From positions 930,001 through 994,000 of the forward strand of contig NZ_JACHNV010000001.1 in assembly GCF_014199535.1 (NCBI RefSeq): 64,000 bases of DNA, given 5' to 3'. The position numbers were made by a program, and so were the translations under genes. Below the pieces are notes generated by a model that saw only the letters and a list, made by a program, of their open reading frames with translations, was not told where the DNA came from and did not search any database. The DNA comes from Hymenobacter latericoloratus (GTDB lineage Bacteria > Bacteroidota > Bacteroidia > Cytophagales > Hymenobacteraceae). This document shows positions 51,293 to 60,212 of the stretch, piece after piece; position 1 is the stretch's first letter; every line of letters starts with the position of its first letter.

Positions 51293-51508
51293 TAGCCGCG
51301 GCGAAACCGATGCAGCCCCCATAGTCCGAGCAGGCACCCGGCGGCTACTACCCCGGAAAGCAGCTGAAACTTGCGGCGCCACGGCTGCGTCGTGTGCATA
51401 GCATGGGTTGTTTCCAGGGAGTTGCTCCAGGCAATAAATGCGTCTGCAATTCAGGTACCCCAGAAGCACCAGCCAGCTTCCGAGCACCAAGCGCAGCAGC
51501 CCGCGCAT
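51292..51508 (-). pseudogene. Small two-helix membrane protein gene, apparently frameshifted
   Basis: From ATG 51508, 8 bp after the TIGR01777 stop, the frame gives a hydrophobic start (MRGLLRLVLGSWLVLLGYLN). After about 20 codons the sensible reading moves to another frame: ADAFIAWSNSLETTHAMHTT, then QPWRRKFQLLSGVVAAGCLL and GLWGLHRFRRG with a stop at 51292. Dropping one T in AATTGC near 51448-51453 joins both into a 70-75 residue protein with two helices. Alternatively only the 35-residue piece from ATG 51399 is made. A sequencing error is possible. Confidence 0.4.
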
Positions 51509-51516
51509 GGGGCAGC

Positions 51517-52428
51517 CTACTGTTCTCCGTAAAACGACTCCAGGGCTTCCCGCAGGGTCGGAAACTCGAACCGGAAGCCCTGCTGCAGCGTCTTCTCGGC
51601 ACTTACCCGCTGAGAGGCCAGCACAATTTCGCTCATCTCGCCCATCACCAGCTTCAGCCCGAACTCGGGTACTTTCGGTAGCACCAGGGGGCGATGCAGC
51701 ACGGCCGCCAGGGTTTCGGTAAACTCTTTGTTCGTGACGGGGGTAGGGGCCACGGCATTGAAGGTGCCCTGCCACTGGGGCTCTTCCATGGCTTGAATAA
51801 AGAGCCGGCACAGGTCATCGAGGTGAATCCAGGACATGTACTGCCGGCCCGAGCCCAGGGGGGCGCCGGCCATCAGCTTCACGGTGCGGGCCAAGGGCAC
51901 CAGAGCACCACCCTCGGGGCTCAGCACAATGCCAATCCGGAAAATAGCCGTCCGAATCCCGTCTTCGGCCACGCTCTGAGCAGCAGCTTCCCACTGCCGG
52001 CATACCTCGGCCAGAAAATCATCCGGGGCCGGCGGGGTTTCCTCCGTTACTATCCGGTCGTCCTGGTCACCGTAAATACCGATGGCTGAAGCCGAAATGA
52101 AGGCTTGCACGTGGTGGTTGCCCGTGGCCAGCTCCCGCGCCATCAGCTGGGTACCCGCCAGGCGGCTCGACAAGATTTCGCGTTTGCGCTCCTGGGTCCA
52201 CTTCCCATCCGACACACTGCTGCCCGCCAGATTGATAATATAGTCGGCGTAGGGCACGGCGGCTTCATCAATGGTACCGGCCAGCGGGTCCCAGCGGAAG
52301 CTGCGGTAGCGCCCGTTGCCGGGTGTGCGACTCAGCAGGGCCACTTCGTAGCCGGCATCAATAAGCATTTCGGCGAGGCGGGTGCCAATCATACCGGTGC
52401 CCCCGGTAATCAAAACTTTGCGCGACAT
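51517..52428 (-). CDS. TIGR01777 family epimerase/oxidoreductase, second copy
   Basis: A 303-residue protein of the YfcH/TIGR01777 family. The dinucleotide-binding loop is ITGGTGMIGTRLAEMLIDAG, the family signature is INLAGSSVSDGKWTQERKRE, and the DUF1731-like tail contains SEIVLASQRVSAEKTLQQGF. It is more typical of the family than the copy at 6751-7671, which carries a CRYN variant of the signature. The role of the family is not established. Confidence 0.9.
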   Translation of the reverse strand: MSRKVLITGGTGMIGTRLAEMLIDAGYEVALLSRTPGNGRYRSFRWDPLAGTIDEAAVPYADYIINLAGSSVSDGKWTQERKREILSSRLAGTQLMARELATGNHHVQAFISASAIGIYGDQDDRIVTEETPPAPDDFLAEVCRQWEAAAQSVAEDGIRTAIFRIGIVLSPEGGALVPLARTVKLMAGAPLGSGRQYMSWIHLDDLCRLFIQAMEEPQWQGTFNAVAPTPVTNKEFTETLAAVLHRPLVLPKVPEFGLKLVMGEMSEIVLASQRVSAEKTLQQGFRFEFPTLREALESFYGEQ

Positions 52429-52511
52429 GGGTGGGAACGGGTAGCTCAGCGCCCCCGTGGGGTAGCGCCTGGGGTAATAGGTGCGAAAACGACGGGAAAG
52501 CTAACAGCTTT

Positions 52512-53198
52512 TTATTTGCCAAGCAGCCGCAGAAATTCCTGCCGCAAGGCGTTGTCGCGCCCGAAAGCGCCCCCGTATTCGGCCGTAAGGGTGCTGCTGC
52601 TCGTGTCGTTCACGCCACGGCTCATTACGCAGAGGTGGTCGGCCTCAATCAACACGGCCACATCGTTGGTGCGCAGGGTGTTTTTGAGCTCTTCGGCAAT
52701 CTGGCGTGTCAGGCGCTCCTGCACCTGGGGGCGGCGGGCAAAGTACTGTACTACCCGGTTCAGCTTGCTCAGGCCCACTACATGCTCGCCGGGCAGGTAG
52801 GCCACGTGGGCCTTCCCGATAATGGGCACAAAGTGGTGCTCACAGCACGAAAACAGCGTGATGTCGCGCTCCACCAGCATGTTCTGGTACTGGTAGCGGT
52901 TCTCGAACAGCTTCACGTCGGGGCGGTGCTTGGGGTCGAGGCCCTTGAACCACTCCTGCACGTACATTTTCGCTACCCGCTTCGGGGTGCCGCTCAGGCT
53001 GTCATCGGTCAGGTCAAGCCCAAGAATCTGCATGATTTCCCGGAAGTGGCCCGAAATAGCTGTAATCTTCTCGTCGTCGCTGAGCTGGAAAGCATCAGAG
53101 CGAAGGGGGGTGCGCAGGTCGGCCGGTAGTTGGGCATCAACGGCGGGACGGTTCGCGGCGCCGTCCGCGGCAGCAGCCGCAGCAGCGGTGTTATCCAT
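52512..53198 (-). CDS. folE: GTP cyclohydrolase I
   Basis: A 228-residue enzyme converting GTP to 7,8-dihydroneopterin triphosphate for folate or tetrahydropterin synthesis. Zinc ligands are in TLFSCCEHHFVPIIGKAHVA and ADHLCVMSRGVND. The core begins near SGHFREIMQILGLD. An Ala-rich N-terminal tail of about 40 residues precedes it. The start codon overlaps the 3' end of the queD gene by 8 bp, so the two are translationally coupled. Confidence 0.96.
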   Translation of the reverse strand: MDNTAAAAAAADGAANRPAVDAQLPADLRTPLRSDAFQLSDDEKITAISGHFREIMQILGLDLTDDSLSGTPKRVAKMYVQEWFKGLDPKHRPDVKLFENRYQYQNMLVERDITLFSCCEHHFVPIIGKAHVAYLPGEHVVGLSKLNRVVQYFARRPQVQERLTRQIAEELKNTLRTNDVAVLIEADHLCVMSRGVNDTSSSTLTAEYGGAFGRDNALRQEFLRLLGK

Positions 53199-53598
53199 GG
53201 TATTCTACAAAATTGCGTTCGGTCTCGTACAGCGTGACCGACATGGTCAGGTGCTCTTCCACGTGGGGGCGCAGCCGGTTCCAAATCACTACGGCAATAT
53301 TTTCGGCCGTAGGATTCAGGTGGCGAAATTCCTCCGTGTCCAGATTCAGATTCCGGTGATCAAAGGTATCCAGAATCTCGCGTTTGATCAGGTCGCTCAG
53401 CCGCTTCATATCATATACATAACCGGTGGCCGGGTCAATCTCGCCGGTCAGGCGCACAATCAACTCGTAGTTATGTCCGTGATAGTGAAGATTATTGCAC
53501 TTGCCAAACGTGTCCTGGTTCTGCTCAGCGCTCCAGGACGGATTGTGCAGGCGGTGAGCGGCGTTAAAATGTTCCTTGCGGCAGACGGTAATAGGCAT
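53191..53598 (-). CDS. queD: 6-carboxytetrahydropterin synthase / 6-pyruvoyltetrahydropterin synthase
   Basis: A 135-residue T-fold enzyme. Zinc histidines are in EHFNAAHRLHNP and NLHYHGHNYELIV, and the catalytic cysteine is in GKCNNLHYHG. FDHRNLNLD and PTAENIAVVIW are typical of the family. It shares an 8-bp overlap with folE, so the product of FolE is passed on directly. QueD (queuosine) is the more common role in bacteria, but a tetrahydrobiopterin-type role cannot be excluded from sequence alone, and no queC or queE is in view. Confidence 0.9.
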   Translation of the reverse strand: MPITVCRKEHFNAAHRLHNPSWSAEQNQDTFGKCNNLHYHGHNYELIVRLTGEIDPATGYVYDMKRLSDLIKREILDTFDHRNLNLDTEEFRHLNPTAENIAVVIWNRLRPHVEEHLTMSVTLYETERNFVEYHG

Positions 53599-53803
53599 AG
53601 TCGAGACTAAACGCGGCCACGCGGCTTTTGTTTACACCATATCCGAGAATATCAGGCAGTTGCCCTCGGGCAGACGGATAAGCTCAACAGGAAGAAATGC
53701 CAGTTATTGGTATATAAGCAACTATGAATATTAATTTTCCAACAAAAGACAGCTTTCTTCAAAAAAAACAATCTGCTCCCTGGTAAGATGCTGGGACACT
53801 AGT

Positions 53804-53811
53804 TAAATTTG
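53804..53811 (+). promoter_or_regulatory. -7 box for the coiled-coil protein gene
   Basis: TAAATTTG is an exact TAnnTTTG match, 69 bp before the ATG at 53881. The rest of 53599-53803 is A/T-rich with no gene. Confidence 0.45.
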
Positions 53812-53880
53812 ATGAGTTGGAACTGAGTTGACCAACCTTCAAACCTGCAAATCATTTTTTCTCAACCCATTTCATTGTCT

Positions 53881-54591
53881 ATGAAACGAGGCGTACTCTT
53901 CTCTCTGCTGCTGATGTTGGCAACGTCGGTGACTAGCCTGGCGCAAAAGTCGCCTGTTGATGAAACGGACATGGCCGTAAAAGGCATTCCGCGCAAAGGG
54001 CAGCGTGTTTCCGTGCAGCTGGACAGCAAGCGCGTAGAAGAATCCTGGAAAAAGCAGCTGGACGAGCAGTTCGGCAGCAAAGTAAAAGCTGACAAAGGCG
54101 TGTACACCATGGACGGGGTCGTAATCGAATCCGTATCCAAAACGCCGGTGCGCGTAATCAGCAAAGTAGATGCTGTGCCGACGGGCACCACCATCTGGTG
54201 GTCGATTGACCTGGGCAACGCTTACCTGGGCAAAGAAGCTACTCCGGTGCAGTGGAAGGCCGCCGAGGGCTACCTCAAGGATTTCGCCCGGAAGCTGTAC
54301 CGCGAAGACTTGGCCGTACAGGTGGCCGAAGCCGAGAAGGCGCTGGTGTCGTCGCAGAACAACCACATGGCCGTAATTGCCAAGGCCGATGCCATCAAGA
54401 AGGACATCGAGAAGAACAAGGCTCGCAAAATTGAAATTCAGCAGCAGCTGGCCCAGAACGCCGCTGAACTGCAGCAGTACAACAACCAGGTGGACATGAA
54501 CCTGAAAGAGCAGGAAGCTGCCCGCGCCGACATTGTGAACATGCGCGTAGCCCTGGAAGCCGTGAAGGAGCGCATGAACAAAATTGAGTAG
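53881..54591 (+). CDS. Secreted coiled-coil protein of unknown function
   Basis: A 236-residue exported protein with the signal peptide MKRGVLFSLLLMLATSVTSL ending at AQ. A small beta-rich domain spans about 30-110 (VVIESVSKTPVRVISKVDAV). A long coiled coil spans about 125-236 (IAKADAIKKDIEKNKARKIE, IQQQLAQNAAELQQYNNQVD). No family is recognised, but the arrangement suggests an envelope structural or trimeric protein. It is transcribed alone and ends at a strong terminator. Confidence 0.75.
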   Translation: MKRGVLFSLLLMLATSVTSLAQKSPVDETDMAVKGIPRKGQRVSVQLDSKRVEESWKKQLDEQFGSKVKADKGVYTMDGVVIESVSKTPVRVISKVDAVPTGTTIWWSIDLGNAYLGKEATPVQWKAAEGYLKDFARKLYREDLAVQVAEAEKALVSSQNNHMAVIAKADAIKKDIEKNKARKIEIQQQLAQNAAELQQYNNQVDMNLKEQEAARADIVNMRVALEAVKERMNKIE

Positions 54592-54621
54592 TCTGCTTAC
54601 TGCTATCCTCCGCGTATAGAG

Positions 54622-54660
54622 AACAAAAAGCCCCGCCTGAATCAGGCGGGGCTTTTTGTT
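54622..54660. terminator. Bidirectional terminator with 19-bp perfect stem
   Basis: The arms 54622-54640 and 54642-54660 are exactly complementary and carry A and T runs. It serves the convergent genes ending at 54591 and 54678. Confidence 0.9.
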
Positions 54661-54677
54661 TGCGTAGCATCTGGTGG

Positions 54678-55286
54678 TTACCGCAGCCACCGGCGGATAT
54701 ACTGCTCGGCGGCTTTCTCATCTTTCCAGCCCGCAATGCGGGTTGCGCCGGGGCGGCCCCGGTGCTGAAACCACAAACTCAGTGACTGCCGCACACCGGG
54801 GTAGCGGCGGTTAAGCGTAGCCCAATCGGTAGCATCGGGTAGGATGCGCTGGGCCGGCCGCGCGGGTATGGCTACTACTACCGGTTCCAGAGAGCCATTG
54901 CTATCCAGTAGCAACAAGGCCAGTGGTACCACTTCCAGCACAGTGCCCGCCGGCTGGGTTTCGGCCAAAACCAGGGCGGGTACCGGCTTGGCGACTGAAG
55001 CCGGAGAGTCTGAAACCTGCGTGCCGGGTACAAAGCCCAGGTTGCCAGGCACTGGCAGAAATTCAATCGTCTGCCCGACGCCTGCCTGCTGCACCGGCTG
55101 AAACTCTTGGGCGCTGGTATTGTAGCGCACCTCCTGGTTGGTACCGGCCGGCATTTCTACCACCACTTGTACCAGCTTGCGCTCGGCCGAATAAGTAGGC
55201 AGGTCAGTGTAATCGGTGCGGCAGCCGCTGAGCCCAGGCGCACCTGTGCTGGCTAAGGTCATCAGTAAAATCCAACGCCAGTGCAT
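54678..55286 (-). CDS. Inorganic pyrophosphatase-like lipoprotein lacking catalytic residues
   Basis: A 202-residue protein with a lipoprotein signal (lipobox LSGC, Cys22). The body resembles family I inorganic pyrophosphatases: VVVEMPAGTNQEVRYN, FLPVPGNLGFVPGTQ, VLEVVPLALLLLDSNG, and WKDEKAAEQYIRRWL near the end. The conserved aspartate cluster (usual pattern GDGDPLDVLVL) is missing; the matching stretch reads ASVAKPVPALVLAE. The catalytic lysine/glutamate of the first strand and the tyrosine of YPGNYG are also changed. It is probably a non-enzymatic envelope relative. It follows the M1 peptidase gene by 23 bp, likely in one operon. Confidence 0.75.
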   Translation of the reverse strand: MHWRWILLMTLASTGAPGLSGCRTDYTDLPTYSAERKLVQVVVEMPAGTNQEVRYNTSAQEFQPVQQAGVGQTIEFLPVPGNLGFVPGTQVSDSPASVAKPVPALVLAETQPAGTVLEVVPLALLLLDSNGSLEPVVVAIPARPAQRILPDATDWATLNRRYPGVRQSLSLWFQHRGRPGATRIAGWKDEKAAEQYIRRWLR

Positions 55287-55309
55287 AGCGGAAGTTTTAT
55301 GATTCGCCT

Positions 55310-58282
55310 CTACTGGGCCAGCTGTTCGTCGAGCAGCCGGAACGGGTTCAGCTGTTCTATATGCAGTACAAACCGGATGCGGTCCGTGAAATCCTTGCGG
55401 CTGCCGGGTAAACCGTTGGTGTACTGGGAGCCGACCACGGGCAAATATACCCGCAGGATGTTCTTGGCCAAAGGCAGCACCAAGCCGGCATCGTAGTACA
55501 GGGTTTGGGCACCCTGGTCGCCGGGGCGGATCTGGCGGGAGCGGCTAACAGCGCCGAAATCGGCGAACAGGGCCAGGCTGGTCACCGGCAAATCGGCTTC
55601 CAGGCCCAGGGTACTGAGCCAGCGCTGACTGCCCACAGGCAGGTAGGCCTTGAAGGCCCCGTCCCGGTCATCCGTCTGGTGTATCTGGGCCGTGAAGGTA
55701 TCCGAAATCTGTTGCCGGTCAAGGAAAGCCGTCTGACGACGATAGTCCGGGCTACCGCTCAAGCCCACATAAAATGGATTATCAGCCGATGACTTCAGGA
55801 AGTAGCCGCCAAACAAACGGGCCCGAATCTGCTTTTTAGCGCTGTAGTAACGACCATAAGTGGCCGTAGCCCGGAGCAGGGCGGCTTCCCGGCTCGGGTT
55901 ATCAACCGATAAATCCGGGGTTAGGTAGTTGAACTCCAGGTGGCCCGACCAGTTCTGGAGGGCATTACCGTGGCGCACCCAATACTCCAGGGTCTGGAAG
56001 CTGCTGGTTTGTCTCAGGTCCTGGTCCCGGACGGCGGTATTGGCAAAGCGCAGCAAGTGCTGAGGCCCACCAAAGGCCGAATGGGGCAGCATCAGCGTAA
56101 GGCTGGGTTCTACCTTGCGGTAACGCTCAAAGCGCTGAACCAAGATACCCGTCAGTAACTGCCGGGCTACCGTGCGGGGTAGCACATTCAGGCTAATGCT
56201 GCCAATGCCGTTCAGTTCCCGGCGGTTGAAGCTGTACATGGGCATAGCCAGATAGTTCAACCGCTTGGGCGCCAGGATATTATTGTAAAAGGCGGCTCCC
56301 AACATAAATTTATCGGAAGTGTTAGCGCCTACTACCGGCAGCCAGTTGATGAAGTTCCGGTCCCAGCGCTCCACACTGGCCAAGGGCTTCAGCTGCAGGG
56401 GTTCCCAGGTGCGCAGGGCACCGCTAATCCGCAGCTGATCGTCGCGGCGGTTTAGTTGGGGCGTCAGGTAGGCCGGGTCCACTACCACGCTGGCCACACC
56501 GGCCCGCCGAAAGTTCAGCTGGGTTTCGTCCTGTTCGTCATCCTTGGTGCCACCAAATACGGGCGTCCATTGCATTTCCAACACCTTGCCCTGGGCATCG
56601 AGGGTCGCAACGGGTACCGCAAACGGAGCCGGCGAATCGTTGCGCACCAGCACCTTCACGGCATCCGGTTGCACCAGCAAATCAGACACGGCCGCCTCGT
56701 AGCGGTTCTGGGTTGCAAGCATGTCGCGGAAAAACCAATCCAGCTTCTGTCCGCTCACTTCCTCAAACACGGCCTGCATATCGGCGGGATAGGGGTGGCG
56801 AAACTGCCAGCGCTGATAGTACGTGCGCAGGGCAGCATCAAACTTTTCCTGACCCAGATAACCCGCCAGATATTTCAGCAAAGACGCCGTTTTGCTGTAC
56901 ACGATAATGCCATAGTTGAGCTTACCGTAATCGGGCGAAGCAACGCCGCTCACGGCCTGATCGAGGCCCCGGGCGGCTACGGCCTGGTAGGGAACCTGGT
57001 TAAGTGCCGCCGCCGGCAGGCCATCCAGTCCCAGCTTCGTGGCCAGGCCCGGCGACTTCACCAGAAACTCCAACTGCCCGGCCACTGGGTTATCCAACTC
57101 GGCCACGCGGTTTTCCACGTAGGAGTTCACGCCTTCATCCAGCCACGGAAATTCCCGCTCATTGGAGGCCAGGATGCCGTAAAACCAATTGTGGCCTACC
57201 TCGTGCACAATGGCCGCGGGTTGCGTTACGGTTACCATTGGGTACTCCATGCCTGAGCCGGCACTCAGGGCGCCGTCCACGGCCGTTGCGGAGGCGTACG
57301 GATACTCGCCCACCCACTGCGAGTAGTAGGTTAGGGCCTTGTTCACATCCTGCAGGCCCTGCACCCACTTTTCGGCGTCTTTGTTGGTAAACAGAACCCA
57401 CGAGGTTACTGGCTTGCCGGAGGGTAGGGTAACGCCGCTTTTAAGCACGTTAAAGCGTTTGTCGGCAAACCAGGCAAAGTCATGTACCCGGTCCTGAACG
57501 TAGCGTAGCGTTTTAGTTTCGGCAGCCGAAGCCGGAAACGACAGGTCGTTGCCGAAATCCTTTTGGGTTTTCTTGGCAGCCGTAGCCGCGGCCAACTGGT
57601 CGAGGCGGTGTTGCTCGTCGGGGTTCTGCAATACCCCCGTAGCCCCTACCACGTAGTTGGCTGGCAGGGTAATGCGAACGTCGAATGAGCCAAACTCCGA
57701 GTAGAACTCGCCCTGATCCAGGTAAGGCATGGGGTGCCAGCCCTTCTGATCGTATACGGCAGGCTTGGGGTACCACTGCGTAATCTGGTAGCTCTGGTTA
57801 ACGTGCCCGAAGCGGGAAAAGGAATCGGGAATTTTAACCCGGAAGGGAGTAGTAATGGTGATGCTGGCGCCGGGTGCCAGGGGCTGGGGCAAAACCAGGC
57901 GGGCCATATCGGGGCTGCTTGCCTCAGGCACCAGCTGGGCGGGCTGCCCGTTCACCCGAAAGTCCAGCCCATCTATAAAGCCGCGCTGTTGCTGGGTTGC
58001 AAACTGAAACTTACGGCTACCGTTGCGAAGCTGCTGCCGGGCAAAGGCCGTTTCGTTGTTGCGGTACGCATTAGGCCAGAGGTGAAACCAAAGGTAGGGC
58101 AGGGCATCGGGCGAGTTATTCGTGTAAATAATTTCCTCACGGCCGTTGAGCATATGCTGCTGGTCGTCCAAGGCTACGTCAATGGAGTACTCTACCTGTT
58201 GCTGCCAACCCGGAGCCGGCGCTTGCGCGTAGCCGACGTAGGATAGAAGTACCAGACCAGACAGGCTGAAAAACTTTTTCAT
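55310..58282 (-). CDS. M1 family metallopeptidase with C-terminal barrel-like region
   Basis: A 990-residue exported zinc aminopeptidase-like protein. The signal peptide is MKKFFSLSGLVLLSYVGYAQ. The N-terminal M1 saddle domain (about 25-220) precedes the catalytic domain, with the exopeptidase-like GSGMEYPMVT, the zinc motif HEVGHNWFYG and the third ligand E in FPWLDEGVNSYVENR. From about residue 600 the protein is rich in alternating strands with aromatic residues (LNYLAMPMYSFNRRELNG, LRATATYGRYYSAKKQIRA), like an outer-membrane barrel, and ends in NPFRLLDEQLAQ. It is longer than usual M1 enzymes and may be tethered to the outer membrane. Confidence 0.9.
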   Translation of the reverse strand: MKKFFSLSGLVLLSYVGYAQAPAPGWQQQVEYSIDVALDDQQHMLNGREEIIYTNNSPDALPYLWFHLWPNAYRNNETAFARQQLRNGSRKFQFATQQQRGFIDGLDFRVNGQPAQLVPEASSPDMARLVLPQPLAPGASITITTPFRVKIPDSFSRFGHVNQSYQITQWYPKPAVYDQKGWHPMPYLDQGEFYSEFGSFDVRITLPANYVVGATGVLQNPDEQHRLDQLAAATAAKKTQKDFGNDLSFPASAAETKTLRYVQDRVHDFAWFADKRFNVLKSGVTLPSGKPVTSWVLFTNKDAEKWVQGLQDVNKALTYYSQWVGEYPYASATAVDGALSAGSGMEYPMVTVTQPAAIVHEVGHNWFYGILASNEREFPWLDEGVNSYVENRVAELDNPVAGQLEFLVKSPGLATKLGLDGLPAAALNQVPYQAVAARGLDQAVSGVASPDYGKLNYGIIVYSKTASLLKYLAGYLGQEKFDAALRTYYQRWQFRHPYPADMQAVFEEVSGQKLDWFFRDMLATQNRYEAAVSDLLVQPDAVKVLVRNDSPAPFAVPVATLDAQGKVLEMQWTPVFGGTKDDEQDETQLNFRRAGVASVVVDPAYLTPQLNRRDDQLRISGALRTWEPLQLKPLASVERWDRNFINWLPVVGANTSDKFMLGAAFYNNILAPKRLNYLAMPMYSFNRRELNGIGSISLNVLPRTVARQLLTGILVQRFERYRKVEPSLTLMLPHSAFGGPQHLLRFANTAVRDQDLRQTSSFQTLEYWVRHGNALQNWSGHLEFNYLTPDLSVDNPSREAALLRATATYGRYYSAKKQIRARLFGGYFLKSSADNPFYVGLSGSPDYRRQTAFLDRQQISDTFTAQIHQTDDRDGAFKAYLPVGSQRWLSTLGLEADLPVTSLALFADFGAVSRSRQIRPGDQGAQTLYYDAGLVLPLAKNILRVYLPVVGSQYTNGLPGSRKDFTDRIRFVLHIEQLNPFRLLDEQLAQ

Positions 58283-58420
58283 GCGGAGAGGAGGGGAGGA
58301 TACCGGAACGAAAGTAGGTCTTCGGCCCGGAACATGCGTTACAACCTTTGGCTGGTGGGTGCGTTTGCACGGATATTCATAACCATACCGCTGCCCGGCA
58401 GCGGCCTAACCCGACTACCT

Positions 58421-58846
58421 ATGTCTTTCCACAAGCAGCCCAAAGACGACACCCAGCACCAGAACCACCTCGATGGCGCCGTGAATATCCTGACGGGTAA
58501 CCTGCAGGAAGAAGCTACCCGCGCTGGTCTTGATAACCACTTCCAGCGTTGGATCGAGGACCTGAAGGACACCAACAACCCCGAGCTGCACCAGATTGTA
58601 GTGGATATGCAGGCGTTGAAAGCGCACTTTGGCGGGGGTACTATTGATAAGAGCTTGGTAAGCCAACTGCTCAGCCGCCTCGGAGCCAATACCAGCAAAG
58701 CAGCAAACTTCGCCGATAACCCCAACACTGCGCAGCGCATTACTAATTTAGGCGAGGCGCTCAGCGCCGCCGCCCGGCAGGTAAGCAGCGGCGGCCAGTC
58801 GAGCCCGGAGCAGGACTTGCAGCAAAACTCCGCCCAGAATTCATAG
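58421..58846 (+). CDS. Hypothetical protein, conserved-looking, alpha-helical
   Basis: A 141-residue soluble protein starting MSFHKQPKDDTQHQNHLDGA. It is mostly alpha-helical and polar (NILTGNLQEEATRAGLDNHF, LTN-free core DMQALKAHFGGGTIDKSLVS), with a Gln/Ser/Asn-rich tail. ATG 58421 is chosen because the upstream part of the frame overlaps the divergent promoter region. No family is known to me. It is followed by a strong terminator. Confidence 0.68.
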   Translation: MSFHKQPKDDTQHQNHLDGAVNILTGNLQEEATRAGLDNHFQRWIEDLKDTNNPELHQIVVDMQALKAHFGGGTIDKSLVSQLLSRLGANTSKAANFADNPNTAQRITNLGEALSAAARQVSSGGQSSPEQDLQQNSAQNS

Positions 58847-58892
58847 CAACTACCAGCCCAGGCAGCGCGCGCTGTTTCGCTCTTGCCTTGTA

Positions 58893-58942
58893 CAAAAGCA
58901 ACAGGCCGGCTCTCCTTGCGGAGGGCCGGCCTGTTGCTTTTG
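58893..58942. terminator. Bidirectional terminator, 18-bp stem
   Basis: The arms 58893-58910 and 58925-58942 are complementary (CAAAAGCAACAGGCCGGC and its complement). It lies between the convergent genes ending at 58846 and 58958. Confidence 0.85.
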
Positions 58943-58957
58943 CATATGCCGGGTTGC

Positions 58958-59341
58958 TTACGCAGTAGCTTTGGCCACCACGTTGGTGTTGCGCTTCTCT
59001 TTGATGCGAGCTGCTTTGCCCGACAGGCCACGCAGGTAGAACAGACGGGCACGACGAACCTTACCACGACGCACCATCTCGATTTTCTCGATGTTGGGCG
59101 ACAGCAGCGGGAAGATACGCTCAGTGCCAATTTGGTTTGAAATCTTACGAACCGTGAAGGTTTCACCGTTCGAGTTGGTGTTCTTGCGCTGGATAACTAC
59201 GCCCTGGAACTGCTGCACGCGCTCCTTGTTGCCCTCACGAATTTTCACGTGGACATTGATGGTGTCACCGGCGGCAAAGTCGGGGAAGCTGGCGCGGCGC
59301 TCCTGGGATTCCTGCTGGATAAAATCGAGTAGTACGCTCAT
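58958..59341 (-). CDS. rplS: 50S ribosomal protein L19
   Basis: A 127-residue ribosomal protein at the 30S-50S interface. Family blocks are [60 protein letters not shown] and [20 protein letters not shown]. Its own promoter box TATATTTG (59401-59408, minus strand) gives a leader of about 50 nt, so it can be made apart from the upstream rpsP-rimM-trmD genes. Confidence 0.97.
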   Translation of the reverse strand: MSVLLDFIQQESQERRASFPDFAAGDTINVHVKIREGNKERVQQFQGVVIQRKNTNSNGETFTVRKISNQIGTERIFPLLSPNIEKIEMVRRGKVRRARLFYLRGLSGKAARIKEKRNTNVVAKATA

Positions 59342-59400
59342 GGCTGGAAAAACTGTGAAGGACGGCCGCGCCGCCCTGAAGGGTTTCAGGTAAAGAGGCG

Positions 59401-59408
59401 CAAATATA
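59401..59408 (-). promoter_or_regulatory. -7 box for rplS
   Basis: On the minus strand it reads TATATTTG, an exact TAnnTTTG match, 60 bp before the ATG. Confidence 0.55.
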
Positions 59409-59522
59409 GCCCTCTATTTTGGAATTGTGAAATGGTGAGCCGATGAAATTGTGAGTTCAACGTTCTGCCTGCGTTACTTACAGGTGCGGCGGGGCAAATC
59501 CGTTCTTCACAATAGTGTAGGC

Positions 59523-60200
59523 TTACTCTTGTAATAAATCTGGCCGGCGCTGTTCAGTGCGGGCCAGCGCTTGCTCGTGTCGCCAGAGGTCAATTTTCGG
59601 GGTGTTGCCCGAAAGCAGAATTTCCGGTACCGGCAAGCCACGCCATTCGGCAGGGCGGGTGTAAACCGGCGGCGCCAGTAAGTTATCTTGGAAAGAGTCG
59701 CTTAGCGCCGATTCTTCATTGCCCAGTACGCCCGGCAGCAACCGTACCACGGCATCCACCAGTATGGCAGCCCCGAGTTCCCCGCCGCTCAGCACGAAAT
59801 CACCAACGCTGATTTCGTGGGTGATGTACGCCTGCCGGATTCGTTCATCCACGCCCTTGTAGTGGCCGCAGAGAATGAGCAGGTTGCCAGCCAAAGAAAG
59901 CCGGTTTACCAGGGGCTGACGCAGGGTTTCGCCGTCGGGGGTCATGTAGATTACCGCCGCGTAGGAGCGCTGCGCCAGTAGCTCATCAAAGCAGGCTGCA
60001 ATCGGCTCGACGCGCAGTACCATGCCGGCTCCACCTCCAAACACGTAGTCATCAATCTGACCGTGTTTGTTAATGGCGTAGCGGCGCAGGTCGTGCAGAT
60101 GAATTTCGGCCAGTCCTTTGTCCTGGGCGCGCTTCACGATGGAGTGCGCAAAAGGGCTGACCAGCAAATCCGGCTGGCACGTGACGATGTCAATCCGCAT
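59523..60200 (-). CDS. trmD: tRNA (guanine-N1)-methyltransferase
   Basis: A 225-residue SPOUT-class enzyme that methylates G37 of tRNAs ending in G at position 36, preventing frameshifts. The trefoil-knot SAM site is visible in [15 protein letters not shown] and [16 protein letters not shown]. The N-terminal block is [16 protein letters not shown]. It begins 12 bp after the rimM stop, so the two are cotranscribed. Length is normal for the family. Confidence 0.97.
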   Translation of the reverse strand: MRIDIVTCQPDLLVSPFAHSIVKRAQDKGLAEIHLHDLRRYAINKHGQIDDYVFGGGAGMVLRVEPIAACFDELLAQRSYAAVIYMTPDGETLRQPLVNRLSLAGNLLILCGHYKGVDERIRQAYITHEISVGDFVLSGGELGAAILVDAVVRLLPGVLGNEESALSDSFQDNLLAPPVYTRPAEWRGLPVPEILLSGNTPKIDLWRHEQALARTEQRRPDLLQE

Positions 60201-60212
60201 AGCAACGACCGG

